From Tubulinosema ratisbonensis (taxonomy: Eukaryota > Microsporidia > Tubulinosematidae), in the NCBI GenBank assembly GCA_004000155.1, contig RCSS01000132.1, forward strand, positions 1 to 37,190: DNA of 37,190 nucleotides, written 5' to 3'. The position numbers were made by a program, and so were the translations under genes. The notes under the pieces were generated by a model, which did not search any database, was not told the origin of the DNA, and saw only the letters and a program-made list of their open reading frames with translations. Of the stretch, positions 29,062-37,190 are shown piece after piece. The stretch's first letter is position 1; each line of letters opens with the position of its first letter.

Positions 29062-29560
29062 TTTATTTATTACCAGGCTAACATTAATCTCGGTGTATTT
29101 TACCTTGTTTTTATTTATAGTAGGATATTATTCATATTTAAGAAAGAGTGATACTTACCATTTAGTTATATCTTCAAGGTTAAAATGGTTTATTGAACTC
29201 AGTAATTCTCAAAAAATTATTGTGATTTTGTTCTTTTATTTTGGAATCATATTCGTAGTCGAATCATGTATAAGTATTTTTATTTTAAAATCTACGGTAT
29301 ATTCCTTNTNAATCTCAGTTATTTTAAGTATTTTNACATTANCNTTTAATACTTGGGTATTTTTTGATTTNTTAATGATACNAAATAAGAAATTATTTNA
29401 GANATTATTTTTATTTGGGATAATTTCTTTTTGCTTGATTATATTAATTCAAAATCATTTAAGTAATTTGATAATTCATGAAATAGCAATTTCCCTATTA
29501 GATAGTATTNCTTTTNAANNCTTNNANTTACTCTNAGANTTNATTAAATTTTATCAATGA
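29040..29560 (+). other. Multi-pass membrane-protein-like frame inside the gypsy element
   Basis: From about 29054 an open frame without its own clear ATG encodes four or five hydrophobic segments: FITRLTLISVYFTLFLFIVGY, then KIIVILFFYFGIIFVVESCI, then a segment broken by ambiguous bases, then LFLFGIISFCLIILIQNHL. Polar loops such as YLRKSDTYHLVISSRLKW separate them. It overlaps the cut end of gag in another frame. About ten ambiguous bases are scattered in it. It could be a captured piece of a multicopy membrane-protein gene or a degraded transposon gene. I do not recognise it. Confidence 0.35.
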
Positions 29561-30176
29561 TATTTTTATNGATGTATATAATTTTNTNNGGTNTANTGTA
29601 NAAATTTTAGCAGAATAGANAAAACATATCTTATTTTTTATAGTTTAACTAAAACGTATCAAAGTTTTTTAAATTTAATCAACTAAGAATTTTGTTCTAA
29701 AAATGTTTTACAATGTTAAAAACGTTNAAATTAAAGATTTTTATTATAAGTGAGTTGGATATCAATGTCAATGAATCTTTTTTAGTTTGATTCCTTCGAT
29801 TTATGATTTTATGGCTGAATGGTTTATATTGTTTAAAAAACCAATAAAACCTGGCATAAAAATGAACAATGGTTCCTCAAAAAAATTATTTAAAATACAA
29901 ACTATTTGTTTACTCAGCCAGATACAGCTAATGTAATATTTTTTATTATCAAAATTGTAAAATTCAAGTTATACGAAACGTTATATGATTTTTGAAAATG
30001 TTATTTAGTAATCTGATTNATACATAATTATGTTAAATATTAGCAACTCTTTATATGAGAAAAGCACGGCATTGAAATTAAATTGTAGATTTAATATCTT
30101 ANAATGAAACCCTTATTATTTAAAATCATTGGATTTTTTTCTACGTTGATTATTTTTNAAACTAATAAGCNTTTAC
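29561..30176. other. Inserted sequence between gag and pol, partly ambiguous
   Basis: No defensible gene. Some stretches (around 29850-29995) read as protein-like for 30 codons (LFTQPDTANVIFFIIKIV) but with stops. It carries many ambiguous bases. Confidence 0.35.
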
Positions 30177-30385
30177 ATTTTNGTTGNCTNAGANTGAGAA
30201 ATCAAATAAANGATCNATCGCTATNCATTCTATAAATTATTTAAGATACNTNNACATTAAGAAAACATATTNTTAANTATGTTCNCANANAATATGGTAC
30301 AAATCANGATACTGAAAATTTNNATCGNTCAATNAAACCCNCNTTGTNNANTNTNTTGGCNGNCTAAGTCAGCTTTACTTTACAG
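30177..30385 (-). repeat. Dispersed SINE-like repeat, copy F (degenerate, many ambiguous bases)
   Basis: Despite about 30 ambiguous positions the element's order is clear on the plus strand: GTTGNCTNAGANTGAGAAATC, ATCGCTAT, the hairpin AAAACATA..TATGTT, CANGATACTG, then GGCNGNCTAAGTC and TTTACAG at the end. It lies immediately before the gypsy protease frame, so it inserted into, or next to, that element. Confidence 0.55.
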
Positions 30386-30480
30386 NTNTATTTNCAAAAC
30401 CTTTTTTTGTTTAAANTTTATTCANNGNTNNNTTCNNTATNATTTNTAANTATNNTTNNATCTTTNAAAGTAATANTAAT

Positions 30481-31560
30481 TCTTTCGNGAATAATAATAA
30501 TTTTTTAATTAATGAACCAATCATAAACACAAAAGAAATATCTTTAGTTGCATTGACGGACAACCAAAAGTTTAAATGCTTAATTGATACAGGAAGCACA
30601 AAGAATTTTATATCTAAACTTTGTATCGAAAGACTAAAACTAAAAGATAAAATTATAGAAGATGAAACATTAATAATACAAACAGCTAACAGTCAAAATG
30701 AACATATAAAAAGTTATATAAACCTAAAATTTTTCTTTGAGCAAATACCTCATTGTGAATTCATTTCAAAATTTTATGTATTAGAATCACTACCAGTAGA
30801 TGCTAATATAGGTTATGAGTTTCTTAAACAGCACAACTCACAAATAAATTTTGAGGAAGAAATTATTAAACTTAATGAATTTTCTATCGAATACACAGAT
30901 TATGAAAATAAACAAATCGATAACACTGTGAACAAAATAATATCAGAAAAAAGTCTGCAAATCAAAGAAGAAAATCTAATAGCAAACTTAATACAGGAAG
31001 CAAAAAGAAGTAACCCAACCATCGAAGAAATAAAAACGATGGAACATAAAATTAATCTTAAGAATAATGAACCTATTGCTTTAACGGAATATCCCGTGCC
31101 ATTTAAATTAAAGCATGAAGTAAATGAAGAAATTCGTAGAATGTTAAAAAATAATATCATAAGACCTAGTAACTCTTTCTACGCAGCACCAGCATTTCCC
31201 ATAAACAAAAAAAATGGAACATTACGATTAGTAGTAGATTATCGTAAACTAAACCAGATAACACTGAAGGATCCTTTTCCGTTTCCCAACATGAGAGAAC
31301 TATTTCTGGATTTAAATGGAGCAACAACCTTTTCTCAGATAGACATGGCAAATGGTTACCATCAAATAAAGGTTTTTGAACCAGACATACATAAAACTGC
31401 CTTTGTTATAAATAACTCGCATTATGAATTCATTAGGATGCCGTTTGGTTTATCCAATGCACCAAAAACTTTTCAACGAGCAATGGTTAAGCTATTCAAT
31501 CATCTACCTTATGTAAAAGTCTTTCTAGATGACATACTCATTTTCAGTGCAAGNTTTTAA
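30481..31560 (+). pseudogene. Ty3/gypsy protease and reverse transcriptase, 3'-truncated
   Basis: The open frame runs back from the first convenient codon to at least 30481 (NEPIINTKEISLVALTDNQK). The protease active site is LIDTGSTKNFIS (about 30580-30612), followed by the 'NIGYEFLKQHN' flap block. Reverse transcriptase starts with EYPVPFKLKHEVNEEI, then RPSNSFYAAPAFPINKKNGT, LRLVVDYRKLN, FSQIDMANGYHQI, FIRMPFGLSNAPKTFQRAM and the catalytic YVKVFLDDILIFS. The sequence ends there at an ambiguous base and stop (31555-31560), so the thumb, RNase H and integrase are missing. All catalytic residues up to the FLDD box are intact, suggesting recent loss. Confidence 0.85.
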
Positions 31561-31911
31561 ATTTACTTTCTAAATTTTTTGAGTCTCTTAGCTAAGAGTA
31601 GTGGTAAGAATTAAATTTTTATGTTAATCTATTTGAAAAATAATTGATAATAATAATTTATAAATTATTAATTTAATAAGTATAGTATTATCTCAAAAAA
31701 AAAGGTTACTTAATTTCAATTATCTAAAAAATCATGTATGATAATATTTTTAAAATGATTTTATTAAAATATTTATATAAATACTTTTTTACCAATTAAT
31801 ATTAATTTTTTTTTCTTTTTTAATTAATTAATTTATTAAAAAAATAAAATACCTTTTTTTGTAATTTCTGATTGGTCAGTTTAGTTTTAAATAAACTAAA
31901 AAGAATATTTT
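31561..31911. other. A+T-rich spacer before Npl4
   Basis: No gene, repeat copy or LTR recognised. There is no CCC motif before the Npl4 start. Confidence 0.5.
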
Positions 31912-33312
31912 ATGATATTAAGGATAATAACACCAGAAGAAAGAAAAAGAATAGAAGTAAACAAATCAGACACACTTACAAAAATAATAACCACCCATTA
32001 CAAATGTAAATCATTTACAGTCAGATTAACTGAAGAGAGTGAAGAATTAGATGGTAATTTAAGAATAGAACAATTAAACTTAAAAGAAAATTCATTTTTG
32101 TTTGTAGACCTTGTATTAGAAGAAGAAATTAAACCTTTAGAAGTGAAAGAAGAGGAAGAGAGACTTAAGGTAAAGGATGGTAAACTTATAAGAAAACAAG
32201 ATAAGATGCTTTGTAACCATCCATCAAATGAGATGTGTATTAATTGCGCACCTTTGGATGTTTATGATAAAACTTACCATTTAAAAAATAAGATTAAGTA
32301 TTTGAGTTACGCAGCTTATTTGAAGAAGGGAATAAAAGAAGAGGTACATTTACAATGTAAACATAGCAACAATGAAAAGTGTGCTAATTGCATGAATAAA
32401 ACTCATTTTTTACAAGTACAGCAATATAGAAGGATAGATCATGTAGAAATTCATTGTAAAAATGAATTAGAACACTTTTTTATGTTGTTCGCACAAACTA
32501 AGAAACACAGAATAGCCTTTTTACTTGGCGAATACACAGATTATGATTTCATACCGTTAGGAAGAAAAGCAGTGGTAAAAACATTGTACTACCCAGAACA
32601 AAAGAATTTTCCTGATGGTTTTATTTTATTAGAAAAAGAAAAGAAAGACACTTTGTTTAATTTACAAATGGTAGGTGTAATTTTTACAGCACCCAAGACA
32701 GAATTCTTTATAAACAATTTACAATTATTTTTGATCAAAGAATTACAAAGTAAGAATGAAAATTTGGTAAGTTTGATTTTAAAAGAAGATGAATTGGAAG
32801 AATGTATGGCTAGTGATTTATTAATCAAATTAGAGGATAGAATCAAGTGTTGTGAGAATCCTAGGATGTTTAGGTCATACGTAGATTTTCAGTACAGAGA
32901 GAATGATATTGTTAAGAGAGGAAAGTTTGTACCCGTGGAGTATTTCTTGGTAAGATTGACACATGGTTACAAAGAAAATGATGAAATGTTTGTATCTCCT
33001 TTCTTTTTAGAAAGAAATTGTGGCATGAAAAAAATTAACAAATACTTTAACAACAAATTTAACCAACAAACTCTCTCCAATTATGAATTAGTCTCTAGGC
33101 TTAGTAAAGAAATGGATGTAAGTTTACTATGTAAAGCAATCATCCAGAAAGATGATCAATTATTTGACCAGTTTATTAAAAGTAAACAGTTTAGTGAGTT
33201 TATTAAAAAGTTAAGTGAATTTGATGAGGAATGGCAGTGCAATACTTGTACTTTTATGAATAATAGAATGGGAGAGTTTTGTGAGATGTGTAATTCTAAA
33301 AGGGTTTATTAA
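31912..33312 (+). CDS. NPL4: Npl4, Cdc48/p97 cofactor in ubiquitin-dependent protein extraction
   Basis: With Ufd1 it recruits polyubiquitinated substrates to the Cdc48/p97 unfoldase in ER-associated degradation and other extraction steps. An N-terminal ubiquitin-like (UBX-like) domain covers residues 1-75. The zinc-binding domain shows two clusters, C101-x-H103...C109-x2-C112 and C149-x-H151...C157-x2-C160, with LSYAAYLKK between them. The catalytically dead MPN domain follows (HCKNELEHFFMLFAQTKKHR, then VGVIFTAPKT and MFRSYVDFQYRE). The C-terminus carries a Npl4 zinc finger, W441-x-C443-x2-C446-x10-C457-x2-C460 with TF next to the second Cys, the ubiquitin-binding form. At 466 residues it is shorter than yeast Npl4 (580), which lacks this finger. 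One uninterrupted frame. Confidence 0.93.
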   Translation: MILRIITPEERKRIEVNKSDTLTKIITTHYKCKSFTVRLTEESEELDGNLRIEQLNLKENSFLFVDLVLEEEIKPLEVKEEEERLKVKDGKLIRKQDKMLCNHPSNEMCINCAPLDVYDKTYHLKNKIKYLSYAAYLKKGIKEEVHLQCKHSNNEKCANCMNKTHFLQVQQYRRIDHVEIHCKNELEHFFMLFAQTKKHRIAFLLGEYTDYDFIPLGRKAVVKTLYYPEQKNFPDGFILLEKEKKDTLFNLQMVGVIFTAPKTEFFINNLQLFLIKELQSKNENLVSLILKEDELEECMASDLLIKLEDRIKCCENPRMFRSYVDFQYRENDIVKRGKFVPVEYFLVRLTHGYKENDEMFVSPFFLERNCGMKKINKYFNNKFNQQTLSNYELVSRLSKEMDVSLLCKAIIQKDDQLFDQFIKSKQFSEFIKKLSEFDEEWQCNTCTFMNNRMGEFCEMCNSKRVY

Positions 33313-33604
33313 AATAGAAATTTATTAAAAGAAATTTGGTTTTATTTTTATTTTGGTGATGATCTGTTAAGTTTTCTTTTAATTGGAATTTGTTTTTTGA
33401 AAGAAGATGATTTTTAATATTTCTTTTGTTTGTAAATTTTTTAGGTAAATGTAATTACAAAAAGATTATTTAAATAAAAAATTTACTAATTTCACAAAAT
33501 AGACTCAGGAAGACATAAAAACAAGAATAAAACTGTGATAATAATAATTCTAAGTTTTAAATAATTAAATATTTAAACTATAAATACAGTAGTCAGTTAA
33601 ATCC
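33313..33604. other. A+T-rich spacer after Npl4
   Basis: Nothing recognised. Confidence 0.4.
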
Positions 33605-33619
33605 ATGCTTGGCAGTATA

Positions 33620-33826
33620 TTTTTTTTGTTGCCTCAGGGATGGGAAATCAATACGAAGATCATTTTGTTATACCTTTTATATATAATATAATAACTAGTT
33701 AAAATAAACACATGATAAAGTAAGTTTCTTAATAGTTAGGTATAGCTCAAGATACTGCAAGCTTTTCACCCGCTAAAATCCACCCCGTGTACTCTATTGA
33801 CTGCCTAAGTCTACCACACGTTACAG
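33620..33826 (-). mobile_element. Full-length SINE-like repeat, copy E
   Basis: On the minus strand it runs from CTGTAACGTGTGG (33826) through TAGACTTAGGCAGTCAATAG, GGGGTGGATTTTAGCGGGTG, CTTGAGCTATACCTAA and GTATAACAAAATGATCTTCG to CATCCCTGAGGCAACA followed by A8. It is the best full-length match to copy C. The internal hairpin is weaker here (AAACTTA/TGTGTTT). No clear flanking duplication was found by eye. Confidence 0.7.
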
Positions 33827-33829
33827 AAA

Positions 33830-34195
33830 ACAAATCAAATGTATTCAGCTAATAATAATCAGACATTGACTTTTAATATTAAATAATTAAGTCATAAATG
33901 ATCTTATATATAACCTTTAGGGAAAATTAACAATGCTTTTCAGGTAAGATCACGGTTTATAAAAAAGTAATATCATTTTACCATTAAATTTGGTTTTTAT
34001 TTAGAGTTTTTATCTTAATATTTATAATTTTTGTGTGCTTCATAGGACGAAAAACCATATAATAATAAAATTTATGTTGTTAAATATGTTATATTATTAA
34101 TAACTATATAATTCTTTTAAACAGTAAATTTCGCAATCTGCTTAATAAAAAAGTAAAAAAGAATTTACATATTTTTGTTTCTAAGCAAATTATTT
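33830..34195. other. A+T-rich spacer
   Basis: Nothing recognised. Confidence 0.4.
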
Positions 34196-34199
34196 ACAA

Positions 34200-34920
34200 A
34201 ACTTTCTAAACTTATTCTTTTATACCAAATTTCTTTTGGTTCTCTTTTTTGTATTCATCTAAGCATTCTCGATGAGTAAAATATGTGCATTTGTTTCTGG
34301 ATGAATAAAATTTAAATAAATTTACTATTAAGTAAATTTATTTTAGTTGATTTATATTATTTAGCCTATTTGTCTGAAATAATAAAGAGTCTTCGTCTAA
34401 AATAATTTAAAACCACTGTTTCAAAAGCAATCACCATTCTGTCTGTAACAAGAACCATAAATATTTCATAATTATCCAACCAATGCCCACTGCTGGTTTT
34501 TTTTCCACTTAATACTTTCGCTTGACAAATAAACTCTGTTTATTCGTGCAACTACTTCTTCTCAACTAATTCTATAAACAGTCTGTCTGATAAAAGTCAT
34601 AAAGTACACCTAGCGTGGTTAAAACCTCAATCACAAAAATATTCATTTGAACTTAACTTTTTTTTAGATTTTTTAGAATTTAGATCCTCCGATGCATACA
34701 AATAGATAAGTATTATTATTTAATCTAAAGGCAGAGAAACTCACTTTAAGGCACCTAGCTTCATTGCTACTTGATCTGTCACAACACCAACTAATATTTT
34801 TATTATTGTTTTATCTCTTTCTTTCACGTATTTAAAAATAATCACTTTCATGTTTGAACCAATAAGCGAAATTTAATCAAAAATACACTCTACTTAAAAA
34901 ATGGATTTCATTCACTAATC
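34200..34920 (-). pseudogene. Merlin/IS1016 (ISXO2-like) transposase pseudogene
   Basis: Read on the minus strand with frameshifts it gives the core blocks in order. SLFVKRKY at about 34535-34512 matches the 'ESLFV.RKY' that follows the first catalytic Asp region. After a frameshift in an A-run come GKKTSSGHWLDNYEIF and MVLVTDR (34460-34438), matching 'G...G.W.FG....' and 'vPV.DR'. FIHPETNAHILLIENA (34308-34264) matches 'FV.PETG.HT..IE..W', with the catalytic Glu/Asn context, followed by MNTKKRTKR, the usual basic end. Several stops and frameshifts show that it is dead. Its N-terminal part (about 34700-34920) is barely recognisable. Merlin elements are known from several microsporidia. Confidence 0.7.
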
Positions 34921-35057
34921 AAAAATTCTTCGTTCATTGAAACAACTTCTAACATTAAATTATTTTTTACAATTAAGAACTAAGTAAAAAATATAACAAA
35001 ATTTATTTTAATATTTTATTTAAATAACTTTATTTTAATAATTCTTTTATTAAGTGA

Positions 35058-36131
35058 TTACATCCCAAAGAAATTACTGAAGAATCCTCCTCCATTCACA
35101 TTCTGTTCTACAACAGGTAAATCAGCATAATCAGATTTATACACATTGTCACATTCCTCTTCCTTATTAATCTTATTAAGTATCACTAAATTATCCTTAA
35201 CCTGTGATTTAAACTCATAAATTGGTTGAATAAACAAATCTCCTTTTCCTTTAAAACCTAACCCTCTTACTCTNATACACTTTTCTAAATCACTCACTTT
35301 GTTTAATTTAATTTTAATTTTTTTATTATTTATAAAATTAATTAAAATATTTCCTCCACTAATTGATTCATACAAATCAATTTTCTCTTTCATAATTAAA
35401 TGATTCTTAATTTTAAAAAATTTCTCATTTTCTTCCACTAAAACAATCAAAATTATTTTCTCTCCTTCTTCATTAAACACATATTTGTCTCCATTCTCTG
35501 TGCCTTGTGGTATAAAAACATTTTTTGTGTATTCTTCGTAAGAAAATTTCTGACCATTGCACTCTTTACACTTATTTTTTATTATTTCTCCATTGATACA
35601 ATTAGTACACTTTACCTCATTAATAGTCACAAAAATAGAACTAATTGTCTCTTTTTTGATTCTTCCTGTACCTTTACAAGTGTTACACTTCTTAATATCA
35701 ATGCCACCTGTGCTATTACATGGCTTACATCCTTTCTTCTTCTTTAATTTAATGTCTACTTCTTTACCTGTATAACTTTCTTCGAAAGAAATTTGTATTC
35801 TTACTTCAGTCCCTTTATTTCTTGGCTTTCTTCCTCCAAAGAAATCAAAAATATCAAAGAATTCTTGGTCTTGTGGCCTGTCGTAAAGTGCTTTCTGTTC
35901 TGGATCAGTCAAAACCGTCTTGGCTTCATTTATTTTTTTACAAATCTCTATGATCTCTTCTTTCTTCTTTTCTCTCTCTATTTCATCTGGTATATTTCTT
36001 ATTTTCTGTATCTCTGTCCCTGCATCAGGATGGTATTTTCTTATTAGTTTTTTGTAAGCTGTTTTAATTTCTTCATCACTGGCTGTGGGTGGTACACCAA
36101 GTATTTCGTAATAGCCTTGTGGATCTGACAT
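35058..36131 (-). CDS. Type I DnaJ/Hsp40 co-chaperone (Ydj1/DNAJA-like)
   Basis: Stimulates the ATPase of Hsp70 and hands over unfolded clients. The J domain covers about residues 6-86 with the essential HPD at 34-36. A Lys/Glu-rich insertion of about a dozen residues separates HPD from helix III (KKINEAKTVLTDPEQKALYD). The Gly/Phe region is reduced to DIFDFFGGRKPR. The zinc-finger domain has four CxxC units: C135/C138, C149/C152, C175/C178 and C188/C191; two of them keep the full CxxCxGxG form or nearly so. Two C-terminal beta domains follow, and the chain ends GGGFFSNFFGM, without a CaaX prenylation box or an ER signal. It is divergent with the acyltransferase, 182 bp between starts, and a heat-shock element lies in that gap. 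Confidence 0.92.
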   Translation of the reverse strand: MSDPQGYYEILGVPPTASDEEIKTAYKKLIRKYHPDAGTEIQKIRNIPDEIEREKKKEEIIEICKKINEAKTVLTDPEQKALYDRPQDQEFFDIFDFFGGRKPRNKGTEVRIQISFEESYTGKEVDIKLKKKKGCKPCNSTGGIDIKKCNTCKGTGRIKKETISSIFVTINEVKCTNCINGEIIKNKCKECNGQKFSYEEYTKNVFIPQGTENGDKYVFNEEGEKIILIVLVEENEKFFKIKNHLIMKEKIDLYESISGGNILINFINNKKIKIKLNKVSDLEKCXRVRGLGFKGKGDLFIQPIYEFKSQVKDNLVILNKINKEEECDNVYKSDYADLPVVEQNVNGGGFFSNFFGM

Positions 36132-36164
36132 GGTAGATTATTTTTTGTTTTTTTAATATTTTTG

Positions 36165-36177
36165 GAAATTTCTAGAA
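36165..36177 (-). promoter_or_regulatory. Perfect three-unit heat-shock element upstream of DnaJ
   Basis: GAAATTTCTAGAA fits nGAAnnTTCnnGAAn exactly, 34 bp before the DnaJ start codon. This is the binding site of trimeric heat-shock factor in fungi and animals, and Hsp40 genes are classic targets. The central TTCTAGAA is palindromic, so it could also serve the divergent acyltransferase. Confidence 0.6.
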
Positions 36178-36184
36178 AAAAGAT

Positions 36185-36300
36185 ATTTTATTGGTTTAAA
36201 ATATAAAATTAAAATAAAATTAAATTAAATTAAATTAGAAGAAGGTAAAAATTAAATGAATAAAATAAAATAATATATTATAATATAAAATAGATTAAAT
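36185..36300. repeat. Low-complexity A+T tract
   Basis: Short tandem units AAATT(A) and AAATA(T) between the heat-shock element and the acyltransferase start. Confidence 0.5.
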
Positions 36301-36313
36301 TATTTTATCTCCT

Positions 36314-37168
36314 ATGCTCAAAAAGTATTTAAAAATCACTCTAAAAATATTACTTACTCTTTTATTCATTCCTTACGTAATCATAACAGCACTGCTGTAC
36401 ACTATAACAATTATTTTACCAGGAGAGATAATTTACAAAATGTCAGTANTATTTGCTTACACAGGCTGGTACTTATGCTTACTTAACTTAAGACTGAGTG
36501 GTAAAATAGAAATAATGAGTGATAAATTAACTGATTCTTACATTTTAATCAGTAACCACATTGGATCATTGGATTTTATTTTGATTCATGAATTAGCAAT
36601 CAGAAATAATATGTTATGGTTTATGAAATATATTATTAAGAAAGAAGCATTGAAAATACCTGTCTTTGGATACATAATGGATAAAATTAAGTTTGTTTTT
36701 GTGAGTAGGAATTTTGACCAGGACCAATTTATTTTAAAAGANCACTGCGAAGAAATTAAAAAGAGTGACAGAAAAGTTTGGTTTGTGGTTTATCCTGAAG
36801 GGACTAGATTTACTCAAAAGAAGAAGAATCAATCAGTTGGTTATGCCAATTCTATAAATGTCGCACCTTTTAAGAATGTATTATTTCCCAGAGGAAAAGG
36901 TTTAAAAGTAATTATAGATAATCTAAAAGAATCACAAATTAAAGAAATAATTGATGTTACTTTGTTTTATGAAGGGGATATTCCTAGTTTATTTTATTTT
37001 CTTTTCTTTGAGACCAATGCTAATATTAAGATAGATGTAAGAAGAGTGAACATGAAGGAGATTGATGATGTTAATGAATTTTTATTGGATAGTTTTAGAA
37101 GAAAAGATTGTTTGATTGATAATTGGAATGATATTTATTCAGAAAAGGAGAATAAAAAAATAATTTAG
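36314..37168 (+). CDS. 1-acyl-glycerol-3-phosphate acyltransferase-like (PlsC/AGPAT family)
   Basis: Membrane-bound acyltransferase that would add a fatty acyl chain to a lysophospholipid, such as lysophosphatidate, in the ER. A hydrophobic N-terminal segment (about residues 9-36, ILLTLLFIPYVIITALLYTI) anchors it. The catalytic NHxxxxD box is NHIGSLD (81-87); the acceptor-binding region includes FVSRN (129-133), and the third motif is PEGTRF (161-166). The context (KKEALKIPVFGYIMDKIKFV, then VWFVVYPEGTRFTQKK) resembles the AGPAT3/4/5 and LCLAT1 subgroup rather than bacterial PlsC. At 284 residues it is shorter than those enzymes (about 370). It ends just before the window edge with a normal stop. 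Two ambiguous codons are present. Confidence 0.85.
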   Translation: MLKKYLKITLKILLTLLFIPYVIITALLYTITIILPGEIIYKMSVXFAYTGWYLCLLNLRLSGKIEIMSDKLTDSYILISNHIGSLDFILIHELAIRNNMLWFMKYIIKKEALKIPVFGYIMDKIKFVFVSRNFDQDQFILKXHCEEIKKSDRKVWFVVYPEGTRFTQKKKNQSVGYANSINVAPFKNVLFPRGKGLKVIIDNLKESQIKEIIDVTLFYEGDIPSLFYFLFFETNANIKIDVRRVNMKEIDDVNEFLLDSFRRKDCLIDNWNDIYSEKENKKII

Positions 37169-37190
37169 GAAATGTTATAGAAAGTAAAAA

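Larger units (their letters stand above)
28376..31560 (+). mobile_element. Ty3/gypsy retrotransposon, interrupted and 3'-truncated
   Basis: A gag fragment (28459-29061) and a protease-reverse transcriptase fragment (30481-31560) on one strand, separated by about 1.4 kb of unrelated sequence containing a membrane-protein frame and a copy of the dispersed repeat. The 5' boundary is proposed at TATTGTCGTGATTG (28376-28389), which recurs inverted at 22994-23007; TGGGGTTAGG just after it could be a tRNA primer site. The 3' part (RNase H, integrase, LTR) is absent. Confidence 0.65.

Noticed and set aside
35505..36047. Plus-strand open frames inside DnaJ
   Set aside because: Antisense shadows rich in Phe/Leu/Ser, typical of the complement of Lys/Glu-rich coding sequence.
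1..37190. CRISPR array or bacterial-type operon
   Set aside because: No regularly spaced identical repeats; gene content is eukaryotic.

Overview
The window looks like nuclear DNA of a microsporidian, an intracellular fungus-related parasite. It carries short, intron-free versions of eukaryotic core genes: CCT1, uL2/RPL8, a DEAH-box helicase, an exosome RNase PH subunit, Npl4, a type I DnaJ, a POT peptide transporter and a Cdt1-like factor. These sit in extremely A+T-rich DNA. Some start codons have a CCC motif just upstream, a signal described for microsporidian genes. About a dozen host genes in 37 kb is sparse for this group and fits the large-genome, transposon-rich species (Edhazardia, Anncaliia and Hamiltosporidium are examples). 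I cannot name the species from sequence alone.

Layout. 1-1.5 kb: 5' half of an exportin, cut by a dispersed repeat. 1.7-3.3 kb: spacer with a decayed Merlin-like transposase. 3.3-7.7 kb: compact cluster of CCT1 (+), exosome subunit (-), DEAH helicase (+) and a small membrane protein (-). 7.7-9.6 kb: broken Ty3/gypsy gag-protease (-). 9.6-12.7 kb: spacer with a very old Ty3/gypsy relic. 12.7-13.4 kb: Sdt1-like nucleotidase (-). 13.6-16.7 kb: spacer with one full-length repeat copy. 16.7-18.6 kb: a small unknown protein and a Cdt1-like protein (both -). 18.6-21.1 kb: spacer with a decayed gypsy pol (-). 21.2-22.5 kb: POT transporter (-). 23.2-26.1 kb: uL2 and a Uso1/p115-like tether (+). 26.5-31.6 kb: a repeat copy, a Tc1/mariner transposon and a second Ty3/gypsy element split by an insertion. 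31.9-33.3 kb: Npl4 (+). 33.6-35.0 kb: another repeat copy and a second Merlin relic (-). 35.1-37.2 kb: DnaJ (-) and an acyltransferase (+), divergent.

Host genes cover protein folding (CCT1, DnaJ), ubiquitin-dependent extraction (Npl4), RNA turnover and remodelling (exosome, DEAH), translation (uL2), replication licensing (Cdt1), ER-Golgi tethering (Uso1), nutrient import (POT), pyrimidine nucleotide breakdown (Sdt1) and lipid synthesis (acyltransferase). There is no operon logic; the genes are independent housekeeping loci. Divergent pairs share very short upstream regions.

The most unusual signal is a dispersed repeat of about 220 bp, present six times on both strands. It has an internal hairpin, an A-rich 3' tail, 5'-truncated copies, and in one copy an 11-bp near-identical flanking duplication. 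This is the signature of a SINE-like retroposon, which I do not recognise. One copy ends the exportin reading frame. The long 'empty' spacers are partly a transposon graveyard (Merlin and Ty3/gypsy relics) detectable only by reading across frameshifts. A perfect three-unit heat-shock element lies just upstream of the DnaJ gene.
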